Origin: Sindora glabra
Lineage: Eukaryota; Streptophyta; Magnoliopsida; Fabales; Fabaceae
NCBI GenBank assembly: GCA_020226215.1
Contig: CM035235.1
Location: 45,599,511 to 45,663,510, forward strand
DNA: 64,000 nt
Direction: 5' to 3'
The position numbers and the translations under genes are program-made. A model generated the notes under the pieces. It made no database searches. It saw only the letters and a list, made by a program, of their open reading frames with translations, and had not been told where the DNA came from. This document shows positions 37,672-50,399 of this stretch, in pieces; the stretch's first letter is position 1; each line of letters begins with the position of its first letter.

Positions 37672-38180
37672 TGTTAGCGAAATAATAGAAAAGCTTCATT
37701 TTGATTATAAAATCTAAGCCGCGTCAATAACACTATCCTTGAGAATTATTCCACCTGCACGGATATCCTCCCAGGATAGAACAGATTCTTCCCATAATAA
37801 AACAGGGGCACAGAACAGCAAGAAAAATTAGTCAACATAGCCAGCGATGAAAATAGTATAATAATAATAATAATTTCTTTCCTTTTTCACATTAAGCCAT
37901 TCAAAAAAAAGGCAAAGCAAAAATTCAACATTAGAGAGTAAAAGCAATTTATGGGAAATTAATGGCATTGATATAGCTGTTGACAAGTAAAAGCTTTTTA
38001 TGAGAAATTAATTGTATTAATGGTATTAATTGTATTAATATGACTATTATAAAATCTCCAATGGAAATAATTTAAAATTAAATTTTTAACCTTTCCAAGT
38101 AACCTTTTTCCATTCAATAAAATTTATATAAAAACAATGGTCTTTTTGAAATACTCTTCTTTTTAGTTCTACTTTCAACA
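37672..38180 (-). repeat. 5' LTR of the copia element
   Basis: The 509-bp partner of the left LTR, reading TGTTAGCGAAATAATAG ... ACTTTCAACA on the plus strand. Directly inside it there is no TGG-starting primer-binding site; ATCTTGAGAATT leads straight into the gag ATG. Confidence 0.88.
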
Positions 38181-38187
38181 CACATGT

Positions 38188-39663
38188 GACAATTATCAAT
38201 CTGCAATGGTTGGGGGCAGTTGTTCCCATCTTATTACATTTTGGAAGTTGGATGTATGTTGGTAGCTATTTTCAACATGATCCCACTCTCCCATAATTCA
38301 CGTTGCCTATTTGCATCGTGCCAAATATAATAACTAGCCAGCACATCTTTGGATATAACTTTCCCGCGTAATCCGTGCTGTTGTAAGATGTTCTTTCAAC
38401 TGCTATTATCAAATTGAAAAGAAGTTTCATCTTTTTTTGCAAACTTCTAGCTTTTTTGCCCTTGATTCGAAAATCAAACCAAATTAAGATAATTAATCAA
38501 CTGAAATATTATTTTTCGAAACTTTTGTAAAATGGGTTAACAGAAACAAAAAACTGAAAATGAATATATATTATATATTATTTGAGCATTTAGTTTAATA
38601 ATTTTATGCTCTCAAATATCCAGTTCATTAGATTATTTTAATATTTATGTGTAGTTATTTTTTAAAAAAATTATTATATTATATGCTAATAATTAAAAAA
38701 GTTTTAGACTATATCTATTTGAAACTGATTTTTTTTAAGAGAAAAGAGTTATACTACCAATTTTCAATCGATAATATTTTATCATTATAATTAACCATCT
38801 ATCAGATCAAAGCAGTTAATTGTTAGATTTATTATTAGATAAAATGGTTATGTTACAGAAATTTTCATTGTTTAAAAGATTGAGTATCTTTGCTATTAAA
38901 TTATATTTAATATATTAAATTTTATATTTTTAATTTTAATTTACTTTCATTAAAATTAAAAAATAGAAAATAATCCAATAATAAAATACTCAACCTTAAA
39001 AGATCAAGTTTCCTATAATATTACCTATATTATTTATATAAAATAACAATAGAAGATCCATATTTGTAAAACAGCCAAGAATATTAAGTTGTCTAAGGGG
39101 GTAAAATGGCCTTTAAATTTATATGTCAGATTTCACGTTGGAAACAATTGACATCAACTTCAACAACCTCTTAAAAAACGGGCATTCCGATCCAGATATC
39201 CTCTTTGGCAAAATTACTTGCCACTTTATCTCACTTTGCAAATTATTTTTTTAAATGCATTTTTTTTATCACCCCAACAAATGTTATCACTTTTTCTCGT
39301 GGAATGACCCACTGCAAAGACTAGGTCAGTTTGCACTAACCCAACCACCGTTGGAGGAAAATTGAGATTAAATTTTGGAATTAAATGTGGGGACCAATAA
39401 GAAATTGTTGTAGACCTACACCCGTATATCTACGGTGTAGATGGATTTAGTGAGTTTGGAATAGAAAAGGTAACCTAATAATCGGCGATTAAAAAATGGC
39501 CCACACAATTTGTGTAATATGTATCTCGCTTTTGATAAGTTCTTCTTGATTGAGTTGAATGGACTGATTTGCTTCATAGAAATTTATTCAGTACTGACCA
39601 ATCATCATAGATGAGTTTGAGTGTAATTCTAAATTTTCCAATTTAAGAAGTCTCAAATATTTG
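38188..39663. other. Intergenic spacer
   Basis: AT-rich with no gene or bounded repeat. It ends with ATTTG, the target duplication of the next element. Confidence 0.5.
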
Positions 39664-40334
39664 TGTTAGTAAGTTTTCTGATATTGACAAATAAGTAGTT
39701 GCAATAGCATTGCTTGTCTTTTTACCAAATGGTTATAAAATCTTTAATAAGCATGCTATATTATGGTTGTAATAGCAATGCTTGATTATGAGCTAAAAGA
39801 AGTATATTTTATACAAGCATCATTAAGCATATGATTGGTCAAGATACATGACATAATGATTATGCTTGTTCTTGTACTAATTTGTTATATATTTTATATA
39901 TGAATCATTTATATCAATATCTTGATATATTAGACTAAACTAATTATATATATAGTTTGGAAAATTTATATCTATTATATAGTAAAGTTCAAAATGAAGA
40001 AAAGTAAGTATTGAAGTAAAGTAATCAAAGATCTTATCATGCTTAACTCAAGAATAGATAAGGAAGAAATTCAAGAAAGAAGATGTGATCTAAGTATTAA
40101 AGGATAATAAGATTAAAGTTTTTGAAAGCTTGGAAGTATAAAAAAAAGTCCAAGGATTTCATGAGTACAGTTTTCATTTTAAGTTTAGACTTTCTTGTTA
40201 AATAAAGTTTTTCAAAATATAGAGGTTAAATATATTTTGTAATCTTAGCTTGATTAAAATGTTAAAAAAAAAAAAAGATAGCCTACGGGACACTTCAAAA
40301 ACAAATGAGATATGAATTTTTTATTTTTTTAATT

Positions 40335-40872
40335 TTGACCTTTGGTCACTCTTTTGATAATATCTCACAAAATAATTGTGATTTGATATCAAACTTTTTC
40401 TATATGAAAATAGACACAAAAATTTTTTCATGGATATATAATTTTCTTAAAATTATCAATATACAAAGGAGTTATGATTTTTTTTCATGTTAAGTCTAGA
40501 AATCAATTTTCTGCATTCTAATCTTTTTTAACTTTTGCTCATTATTAAAACTACAAATGATATGAGCATGGAATTATTTTTTATTTGAAAATATAGTTAA
40601 AGAGCTTTGTTTAAACAAGTCACTTGCTTAAAATGATGAAGATATGAAAGAATTATTAAGTTTACAAGTTAAGTCTTAAAATTAGATTTTTATAATCTTT
40701 ACTTTTTGACCTTTACTCATTATTTTAAACTTGTATCCAAAATTACATTAGATATGTGGTTCCATGTGAAAGTAGACTTAAATAACTTTTCAACGATAGA
40801 TCATTTACTCAAAATGGACTTAAAATGAAGAATTTATGACCTTTTAAAATTAAGTCTGCAATTTTATCTTCA
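40335..40872 (+). repeat. Three ~175-190-bp diverged repeats inside the solo LTR
   Basis: Units begin near 40335, 40526 and 40699. Each has a TTTTGACCTTTGGTCA-like start, then a GAAAATAGACAC- or GAAAGTAGACTTA-like block and an AAGTCT(A/T)-like end. This is an internal amplification in the upstream part of the LTR. Confidence 0.55.
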
Positions 40873-41617
40873 TAAATTGATTGACTAATAGATTTTAAAC
40901 AAGTAGAGACAAAAATTTTCATCAGAATTGATTAACCAATCAATTCTAATAGTGTGCATATAATAGTCATAAATGGCTAGTTTTCATTTCCAACTATCCT
41001 AAATGGCTATAATACTCCACAAGCTTCATATATAAGTTAAGGCACATCAAATACAATTAAAAAAAAGCCTAAACTTTATCTTTTAACATCATTTTACTCC
41101 TTCTTTCATCAAAATCATGAATTAAACTCTCTATTTGAATTTTCTCTATTCTAGGAGTTTCATTTGTTTTATCCAATCTATAAGAGAGTTTGTTTGAGTT
41201 GTTATTCATCATATATCACTTTCAAATAGTAAAGGGTGAGATATCCTTTAGAATTCTTTAAGAGGGTGAGGTATTTCTTGTAAAGAGAGAATTTGCTTGA
41301 GGAAGAGTAAGGATTTGTAAAGAGAGTTTTTCAACTATCCAATTGAAACTTGAAAAGATAGTAGATTGAAATACAAGCTTAAAAACTTTGAGAGCGGATG
41401 TACACTTTGGAGAGGATATTCAAAGGGAAAGACACTATAAATTCTTGCGTTTAATTTCTCTATCTCTTTACTTTTCTACACCATACTCTATTTTTCTTAA
41501 TTAAATGCTTTATTTTTGTTGTTGTTAATTGTTACAAATATTATATTTCAATACTTATGTTGATGTTTTGATGATTAAATGCTTAAAAAAGACATATCTA
41601 TATATGTGCTTCATGAT

Positions 41618-42083
41618 TAGACATGTAAATGCGCGAGGTTGGCTTATACGAATTTTGTTTGTATGGGGTTTTGCCTACGCAAGCTTACTCACATAAGCCT
41701 GCATTAAATGCAGGCTTCATGCTAGGTTGCTTATACCACACCACATGTAGTGCAAGCTTGCTTGCGAATAACCCGTATTTTTTTAATATTTTTATTAATC
41801 ATTTTATTTTATAATTTATAAATTATATTTTAATATTTTAATTTTTATTAAATTATTTAGGTAAAAAATTTGAATTAGAGTACAGAAATTAGATTAATTT
41901 TTTTAATATATATTAGGTCTAAATATAAGAAAAAATAATTAAAAAATAATTTTTTGCCCACGGTCAAAACTACAACTGCGCAAGCTTGCCTACATGTAGG
42001 CTTCATACTAGGCTGCCCGCATTAGCCCATGACCACAAGTTGCACACATTGCCCACAATCATAGGCCCCATTTTACATATCTA
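41618..42083. mobile_element. hAT-type MITE nested in the Sirevirus LTR
   Basis: The left end TAGACATGTAAATGCGCG and the complement of the right end TAGATATGTAAAATGGGGCC are inverted repeats. Flanks TTCATGAT (41610-41617) and TTCTTGAT (42084-42091) agree at 7 of 8. The 466-bp interior holds two direct copies of a CAAGCTTGC...GGCTTCAT(G/A)CTAGG block (about 41715 and 41982). Confidence 0.7.
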
Positions 42084-42532
42084 TTCTTGATGACTCTTCT
42101 ATGCATAGTTGATGAAATTGTTGAATATATTGTGCCTTAATGATGATCTTTATGCTTGGATAATAGACTAGTTGAAAGGAAAATCTATCTATACATTTGC
42201 TTCTTGATTTTCTATGTTGAATGATTTACTTTGTACAAGTGCATTGAATTGTTATATGTTAGGTACAAACCTTTTCATTAAACTATCTTAGATTTGTTTC
42301 TTGATAATTTATTTATGCATAATTAAATGAGTTAATTAGCACTGATTCATTAAATTATCATATTTTGAGTACAAATATCTTTATAAAGTTTTCTTGTAAT
42401 TATTTGAATTAAAATTATTCTCATAACTTCTCAATATCAAAAGTCTTTTAAAGAGAATTTAAAAAATGGTGAAAATTTAAAAAATGCCAAATTCATCACT
42501 CTTGGGTGTGAGTTGCCAAGGCTTACAATTTG

Positions 42533-43011
42533 TAATTAATGAAATCAACTTATCCATTGACAAGGATTAAATGTGATCAATGCTAAACCCAAAATGACTT
42601 GTAATTCACATTGATGCCACCGAATATTAATTTGAGAACTGTGGATTGCACAAAATATTTAAATGATCATATTATACTTGTTTTACGCATATTTATAAAT
42701 TTTTATTATAGTAAAAGTGATAACTCACTTAATGTACATATACAAAGTACTAAATTCAATGAAAGCCTTTACAAACTAACACTAATTTTATATCATTTAA
42801 TGCATAAAATATTATTTCAAATTACGTGAAATTATTTTATCATATTCAGTTTTTAATAAAGTTTACTTTGAATATTAATATAAAAAGAAGCATTAAATTA
42901 CACTTTCGTGAATATACATTAACAACTTCAAAGATTATAAACCAACTAATTCACCAGAAAAGGATTATCAACCCACTAAATTCACATTCTCTCTAATACT
43001 TCACCACAAGA
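42533..43011. other. Spacer, no gene
   Basis: AT-rich DNA between the solo LTR and the CACTA-like terminus. The 72-codon frame at 42611-42829 has no family features. Confidence 0.45.
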
Positions 43012-43440
43012 AAACTTCATTTCTATTGCAGAATGTTAGTAGGGAAAATTTTCCGTCATTATTTGTTAAGGAATTTATGTGATCTTTTTATTTTATTTTC
43101 TAGAAACTGTGATGGAATTGTCGGAATTAAAGAATTTATGTGATTATTTTTATTATTTTATTTTTTAAAAACTGTAATGGAATTGTGGGAGATTTTCCGT
43201 GCTATACGTAAAATTGTATCAATTTCATTCCAAAATAAAATTAATACAATTTATTCTATTTTTTAAAAAATTGCAACGAAATTGGACGGAAATCCCTCTC
43301 CCAAACATAAAATCATTGCAATTCTATTTCGTAATAAAATTAAGCCAATTTTTTTATATTATAATGGAATTGGGATGGATTTTCTATTGCAAAATTAAAC
43401 CGTCTCAATTCTGTCTTAAATCAAAATTTTAAAATCTTTT
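43012..43440 (+). mobile_element. CACTA-like terminus with subterminal repeats
   Basis: CACCACAAGAAAACTTCATT at 43012 resembles a CACTA end (CACTACAAGAAAA). It is followed by GGGAAAATTTTCCGTC and repeated GGAATT/AATTCC, CGGAAAT/ATTTCCG-type words to about 43430. A ~62-bp imperfect tandem duplication (GGAATTTATGTGAT ... TGGAATTGT) lies at 43072-43190. The matching opposite end was not found, so this may be a truncated element or the left end of the large CACTA remains that follow. Confidence 0.45.
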
Positions 43441-44212
43441 CAGTAATTGAGTTAGAATCTGAAAAAATACCTTTTAAAAAATTATTAAATTCATCAATAA
43501 AAAATATTAAAAATTGTTTAAATTAAAATTCCTATTTATTAATTTTATTGTCTTATTTTTAAAAAATTGTGAGGTAATTTCAAAAATATAATTTTTGAAT
43601 ATTAATTTCATTAATTTAAAATTTATCAAAAACAACATCCAAAATTATGCATTTTATTATTTATTAATTAATTATAATTTTTAATTTTTAAATTTCTTTG
43701 AAAATTTTGAAATAATAATTGCATTAATTTAAAAAAATAAAAATCATATTAGAATATTATAAATTTTACTATTTATTTATTGAATAATAACCAACATTAT
43801 AAACCAAAAAAAATTTTCAATAGGTTTCACACAAAAACTTTATAATTTTACATGTCAATAGCATTAAAATTATTTTTTGTGTTATGACATTTTTCTCATA
43901 TACTTTATGAGATACAAATAAAAACAAGTTAAACTTTCTCACAAATGAGAAATAGTAAGAACAATAGACTTTAAATAAAAAAGTAGGATATCTTTTCTCA
44001 TAATTCCTTTATGTTGCTTAAGGTTTTTAAGTTAGAGGATGTAGATATGGTAATTGACAATCAATTATGGTAAGAAGTAGCATGACCATTTTTACAGTGA
44101 ATTCAAACCTTCCAATGCAAAAATGGTCATCTTACTTCTTCTCACTGCAATTTTTTATTAGTTTCTCATCTTTGTATTTTCTCAATATTCCTAAATGTGC
44201 TTCTTCACATTA

Positions 44213-44546
44213 GGGGTGTAGATTGATAGGTTTCAGAATCCATCAATAGAAAAAACTTATGAAATGAAAGGTGTAAATTGTGGTATTCAATATTACCCAA
44301 GCTATTGAGAAGATCTTGGAATTAATCAAAAGTCCTTTCAAGGATTTGTAATAACACTTTCAACAATAAGCACAAGGATTCCATAAAGCAATTAGAATGA
44401 TTCATGTCCAAAGTCCTTCTAAATGCTTTGTAGTTTTCCTATATTTATGACCAAAGTATGGGTACAAATCCCTATAAGAAACTGTTAAAGGATCCTAAGA
44501 CCTTCCAAATAGCCTTGATAAAGCCAAATATCAAGATCTACACCCC
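44213..44546. mobile_element. MITE with TA flanks nested in the array
   Basis: GGGGTGTAGATTGATAGG at the left and the complement of the right end (GGGGTGTAGATCTTGATA) form an inverted repeat. TA flanks both sides (44211-44212 and 44547-44548). 334 bp, non-coding. The right-hand array lacks it at the equivalent place. Confidence 0.55.
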
Positions 44547-44776
44547 TAAAGTTAGAAGTCTTCTTTTTTATGAAGGGAGAGTTATCTTGATAAATCACTA
44601 ATTTGCTTTAAATAAGTAAGGAGAGTCCTATTTATAGGCTAAGAGCAAATCATTAAATGCTATGTAAATTATTGATTAACCATCATAATGATTAAAGTGA
44701 CTATATTTGACTATTAGTGTACCTTTAGATGTTCATTATTTGTTTAAACTAATGTGTTAAATGAAAATCACATTGA

Positions 44777-44876
<100 letters not shown>

Positions 44877-46030
44877 GTCATTGTTTGAGCCATCTTTTCA
44901 AATACAATTTTTGCATCTTGACATTTTTCTAACAACAACTACATAAAAATTGCATTAAATCATTAATACAATTTACAACATAATTATTATGTAATCCTAA
45001 ATCAAAATCAATATAGTTTTCAACATAATCATAAAAGAATTTACAAATTCTCTTGTGTTGAAGCAAGATTTAATTTGTTTTCCTCATGTTAGCACTCCAT
45101 AAGATTATGCAAACATTAATCATGAATTCTTTGCAGTACTAAATGAAATACCAAGATAATACACCCATCAATGTCACACATATAGAAAAGTTTCAAATTT
45201 TAAGATCATTGCAATTGCATCAAACCACCTATATCTTCTAGCACCTAAACTAATTAAAGGTAGAAAATGATCATATTTTGATATGATGCTCATGATTAAA
45301 AATTTCAAAGCTTTTATAAATATGCAATAAGAATAGGCATATTGTCCTCTTATTCCTCCAGAAAAAAAGATAGAGTGAAAAAGAAATTTATAGATAAAAT
45401 AGAAAGAAATATATATCAATTATAAAAAAATAATGCCATAAGTTTTGGCAGTTTCCTAGTGCATGTTTCTTCATAAAGTTTAGTATTTATTAGAAGTTGA
45501 TCAATATTTATAATTTATTATTACATGTTAATAAATATTTATTACAATTTAACTGACAATTTGTGAATCTTTAGATGTTAGTTATGATAAAAAAATTGAC
45601 ATCGTCTCTACTTCTAAATCTAATTTTGTGAAACCACGTCAATTTTAATAACTAACCAATGTTGTTTCATTATTTTTTTAATAACTTTTACATCTAACAT
45701 TTTTCTAATAATGATCTATACAAAAACTAAATTAGATTATCAATATAGTTTACAGTATAATCACTACAATTAAAAAGTTTTTGCAAATTCTCTAGTCTAT
45801 TCTTATCATAAAAATACACCCATTGATGCACATTCTTACCTGAAAAAATATTCTCATTAATACATAAGAAGACATAATATTTATAACCATAACCATTTTG
45901 AAGATGATAATGATTGTCTTTATTGCAAATGGTAAAAACATGGTTCATAGAAGCAAGAGTTTTGATTTCACGACTTTGAAGAAAAGTGATGATGATTGTT
46001 TTCATGACATCCTCAAAGCAATCCCTTCTT

Positions 46031-46143
46031 TTCATGTCCATGCCAACCATATTTTATCCTCAGTCTTTTACTTTTATGTCAATGGTAACCATATTTTATC
46101 CTTAGTCCCCCACCTTCATGTGCATCACAACCATATTTTATCC
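46031..46143 (+). repeat. 42-bp tandem repeat, about 2.7 copies
   Basis: Units start at 46031, 46073 and 46115, each with TT(C/T)ATGT.CATG or CATC and the constant CAACCATATTTTATCC-type core. Confidence 0.85.
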
Positions 46144-47261
46144 TGTCTTGCTTTGAGAGGGCAATATAGAATACTTGACATAAATTATGGCTAAAAAAGG
46201 ATGATAGCACAGGAGTAGCAACTTCCATCTTAGTAGTTGATGATTAAGTAGTCTCAATTGTGGGTTATCCTTATATGGCACCTAAATAAAAAATGGAGTG
46301 AAAATCTAAATAAAAAATAAAGCGAAAGAGAATCTATGGAATGAATTTTTAAATGAAAAATAAAGTGAAAAAGAAACAAAACTATGGATGCAATTTATAG
46401 GCAATATGGAAAATTTTATGCTAGTTAATTGACATCTTGAATATGAATTTTTTTCATGTTGAGTTAGCTAATAAACCTTTTAAATGATAGTTATTTAAAA
46501 AATTAATATTGTAAGTATTCACCTCATAAATGCCAAAGTGCATTTTAAATGAGCAAGCTATTGAAATATAAATAATCTTTTTACTGTCCAATAACACCAT
46601 AAATACAAACATTAATTAGTTATCCATAACCTTTAGATGTTAGTTTTTAAGTACAAATAATGTCTAAAACATTGATATTTATAAATAAAACCAATAATTG
46701 CCTATTGACATTCCCATGATGTTGACTAATTGCATAACTATTGTCTTAAAGTTTCCCTATATTAGATCCTTCATCTCCCATTGGAAAATAAAGGTTTATA
46801 ATATCAGCTTATTATTCTAACCAACATAGTAAGTTGCTCTAATTGTTAAAAACATCATTGCACTATTATAAATATCAATTTTCACTTTAATTAATGTAAA
46901 TGGGGTAATGAAAAAAGGAAGATGTTATTTAACATAGAAGGTTGAAATACCCAAATACATGTACTATTTTATACTCATGTTTTTAAAATTGTCATTTTTG
47001 TTTGGATGCTATATTTATAAAGTAACTTTCTATATTAGTGTATTGTATTGCTTGGATGCTATTTTTAAAATGTCACTTTGATGTGAGCAAAGTATTGTTT
47101 TATGATCAAATTGAATATGATAAAATGATTTCTAATCATTGCTTGTTATTTAAATTATCACATATATATGCTTGATTGTTTATCATATGTCTCTTGGTAT
47201 ATAAGTTTAATGTTTGTTTTAATTCAATTAAGTTTCATTAAACAAAAGCAACATAGATGCA

Positions 47262-50017
47262 TCTAGTTTAATTAATAGTGATGAGAAAATGAAAAGCACT
47301 AGGGGCCCTACAATTAAGAAGGATATGGTCCTTGTGTATGCCAAAAAGGAGAGGTTAAAAGTAAAGTTCAATGAAAAAGGACTTGCTTGTGGACTTAGTA
47401 AAACTAATTTCACTAGCTACCTCAATTGCTTGGTACAGTCTAAGGTGTCCATTACTATTAAGCATTACACTAAAAAGAACAATACATCAAGGACACCATA
47501 TAGGAAAATTTATTGGTAAGGAACCTTAATACTTATTTACATTTCACTTTTTACATGTGTATAACAAAAAATCTTAGATTACTAATTATGTTTATCATTT
47601 GTGGGTTGTCTTACTAACTAGGTTTGATATTCACTAGGATTACAAAGATTATGTCATTTTATCAGTGGGTAGAAGGTGGAAGGATTATATGTTAAAGAAG
47701 AAGTAGATCGGCAAATGAAGGACTCTAGTAAAACCTCCCCCTTAAAAATACAGCTGGATCGATGCCCTAACATAAGAGAAGTTCGTCAATATATACAATT
47801 CAAAAAGGTTTAAGGTAAATATAGTTAGTCCAGTATTGTTGTCTTTCTTCCACAATTAATAGGGAATAATATCTTCTTATGACTTGTTTGGTTTTTAGTC
47901 AATATGCCATAAGTGTAGAGAATAAGGTTAATTAAATCAAAAAAGTGCACAAACATAAGTGGTCTCAAGGAAGGTATAAGAAGCTTAAGGAGAACCGTAT
48001 CAGGGAAAGGACTTAAGCTACTAAAGAAGCTTCTATTCAATCTTATGATCAAACATTTTTGTCTATTGCCCTTATAGAATGCCATAATCTGTGGGTGAAA
48101 GAAAAAGCCAATAACAAAGGCAAATTCATAACAGAGAAGAGTTAACAAGTTGCCCAGCAAATAGTAAATGATATCTTATTTTTTTTATCAAATACGGGGT
48201 ATGTTGTTTAGTTATCAACATATGACTAATCATGTTTTATTATATTATGCTAGGATAAACTCAAGCAATAAGCCACACAAGGAGAGTTTAAGCTAGTAAA
48301 GACAATGGATATATTAACTACTACTTTAAGAACTTCAAAGCATCTTAGCTATATAAAGGCATTAGAAGAACAATTATCATTAAGAAACACTTCATAAAAG
48401 TGGCAAGAATCAATTATGTAACATGTGTTAGCTATCTTTAAGTAGACTGATAAGTTACTGCTCACTTTGAGAAAGAAGAAGAAAGTATGGATGGTGACCT
48501 TTACACCACAGCAGGGCAATTATTGCCTTCTCATCACAATCCCTTTGCCCAATTATTACAAGTAAATTTTCATCATCCTACCACATGTTTCTAGGTACTT
48601 TTTCAATCATGTAAGATTACATTAATACTAATCAACTAGTTTATTTATCATTATAAGGTGAATAGAGGTGTGCACTTATGATTGAGGAATCCTTTGTTAA
48701 GGAAGTGGCAAAAGGTATGATTTTCTAGATAGTGTGTTCCACACTATTACATTTCCAAAAGACTAGTATAAGGTCATTATAGATGTCATTGAGGATTAGT
48801 CAGTGAAAGTACCATTATTAACAAAAGAAGTAACCATGATAGGCTAAGCACATGTATCTTACTTAGTTTGGCCAAAGGCTTTGATTTCATTGTCTACAAA
48901 GGTGAGATTTTCCATCACTTCAAGTTCATTATTTATGGTTAAACAAAATATTATTAAACATTCCTAATTGTCATTTCTTTGTAAACCATTTTTAGGTGCC
49001 TCAATAGAAAGAAAGTTCAAAGAAAGCTAGAGGAGGATAAGAATAAAGATGGCAAGTTCAAAGAATTATAGACTTTGGCAGCTCATCCTTAAAAAAAAAT
49101 AAAGATGTGAACATCTTAGGAAGGGCACCAATCCATTGCACAAAACATCTCAAATGAGGAGGTCATTTCGTTGCCTTTGAGCATGGATGTTATAGGGCCT
49201 AATGATGACATTCTTCTATCCACTGATCTCATCTTGTTGTTTCTGAAAGGGGAAGAGTTAAATATTTTCATTGTCATGATTTAGATTATGTGTGTTCATC
49301 TTTACATCTTAAGTCTTCCCCAATTTTGTGAACATATTAGATTGTATGAATTCTTATGCTTATTCATTCTAAAATTATAGGTACTTGCATTGTTATGTTA
49401 AGAAAAGGACCTTATGTTCCTACATTGACTTCTTAGATTTAAACAAAGGTTAGGAATTAGGGATAACCTCAAAATTTTGGAACAAGTACATAAAGCAGAC
49501 TATGACCATGAATAAAAAGCAATAATGCTATCTAGCACCATGCTATGAAAGATAAGTGAATGCAAGAATGGATCTTAATTTAGCTTTAATTATATTTTCT
49601 ACTGTATTATCTTACTTTGATATTAATAATATTGTAGCCACCACTAAATGCTACATATGATCTATCTAAAGTTGAAAACTGCTAGCTTGACTTACTAAGG
49701 CATGAATTGCATGAAAGTTAGAAGGAGTCATTAATAGAGAGAATGAACATATAATGCAATCTGCAAAAGCTTTAGGAAGATGGTCAATGTCAATAAGTGG
49801 TGAAGGTAATGTTCTTGGACATGTTTGGATACCTAATATAGTGGTTGATCATTATTACATGAAATTAATGTTATTTTACACTAGTTTGTTGCAATATCCT
49901 AGACAAAAAGGCAACATAAGGCATAGATACTATGTGATGAAATATATAACTAGCATGGTCAAGCATATGAAGAGCAATGAAATTCATGATAAGGTAATTT
50001 ATTTGAATTTTAGTTAG
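47262..50017 (+). pseudogene. CACTA-family gene: plant transposase (Ptta/En/Spm) region plus Ulp1-like tail, decayed
   Basis: Plus-strand exons, some split by intron-like sequence. 47262-47519 reads STRGPTIKKDMVLVYAKKER and LKVKFNEKGLACGLSKTNFTSYLNCLV, the start of the Transposase_24 (PF03004) type region. 47650-47700 reads VILSVGRRWKDYMLKKK. About 47930-48170 reads HKWSQGRYKKLKENR and LWVKEKANNKGKFITEK. About 48780-48905 has PLLTKEVTMIG and YLVWPKALISLST before a GTGAG donor. 49754-50017 reads YPRQKGN then RYYVMKYITSMV, the C-terminal part of a Ulp1 (C48) cysteine protease; the residue expected to be the catalytic Cys before GYY is absent (RHRYY). Several stops interrupt the exons. No TNP2-type transposase was seen. 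Assigned by remembered family patterns. Confidence 0.6.
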
Positions 50018-50399
50018 GTAGATACTTATAGAAAAAAATGTGATTCTATCTTCTTATTGAGTTTTGTATATAAACATGCAATTCATCAAATGGAACACAA
50101 GACCCTACAATGCAAAAGACTTAGTAGCTTGCAGGGGAATGGACTACATATGTATTGAGAAAGATGCAAGTATTAACAAAAGGGGTATTGCCAGATGTAA
50201 ACTTATGGATTTCAAACGTAAATGAATATATATATAATTGTTCTTGCAAGCAATTACTTGTTAATGTATATATTATTTTGTATGTATTATGAAAGTTGTT
50301 TATATGTTATTGTATGATTTAATGTTATTTAAAAATTGATGCTCTTTTGCATTAGCAAATATGTCTACTTTGCTATTTATGTTAAAGATTTGGTTTCTA

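Larger units (their letters stand above)
32794..38180 (-). mobile_element. Full-length, inactive Ty1/copia retrotransposon
   Basis: It has two LTRs in the same orientation, and on the minus strand gag, protease, integrase, reverse transcriptase and RNase H in that order, which is the copia order. CATGT at 32789-32793 and 38183-38187 is a likely 5-bp target duplication, with two extra bases (CA) next to the right LTR. A purine-rich tract abuts the 3' LTR. The polyprotein is broken many times. LTR divergence of roughly one base in ten, judged by eye, indicates an old insertion. Confidence 0.9.
39664..42527 (+). mobile_element. Solo LTR of a Sirevirus-type (SIRE/Maximus) copia element
   Basis: It starts TGTTAGTAAGTTTTCTGATA and ends GCTTACA. 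ATTTG flanks both sides (39659-39663 and 42528-42532), an exact 5-bp target duplication. The length is 2,864 bp including a nested MITE. Order inside, plus orientation: AT-rich repeats, a region with AGGGTGAGATATCC and AGAGGGTGAGGTATT, a CTCTATCTCTTTACTTTTCTACAC segment, and a terminal CATCACTCTTGGGTGT stretch. This is the layout I know from Sirevirus LTRs. No internal coding region is present, so it is a solo LTR left by LTR-LTR recombination. Confidence 0.78.

Noticed and set aside
47825..48160. 111-codon minus-strand frame
   Set aside because: It lies antisense to the transposase-type exon that reads on the plus strand and has no family features.
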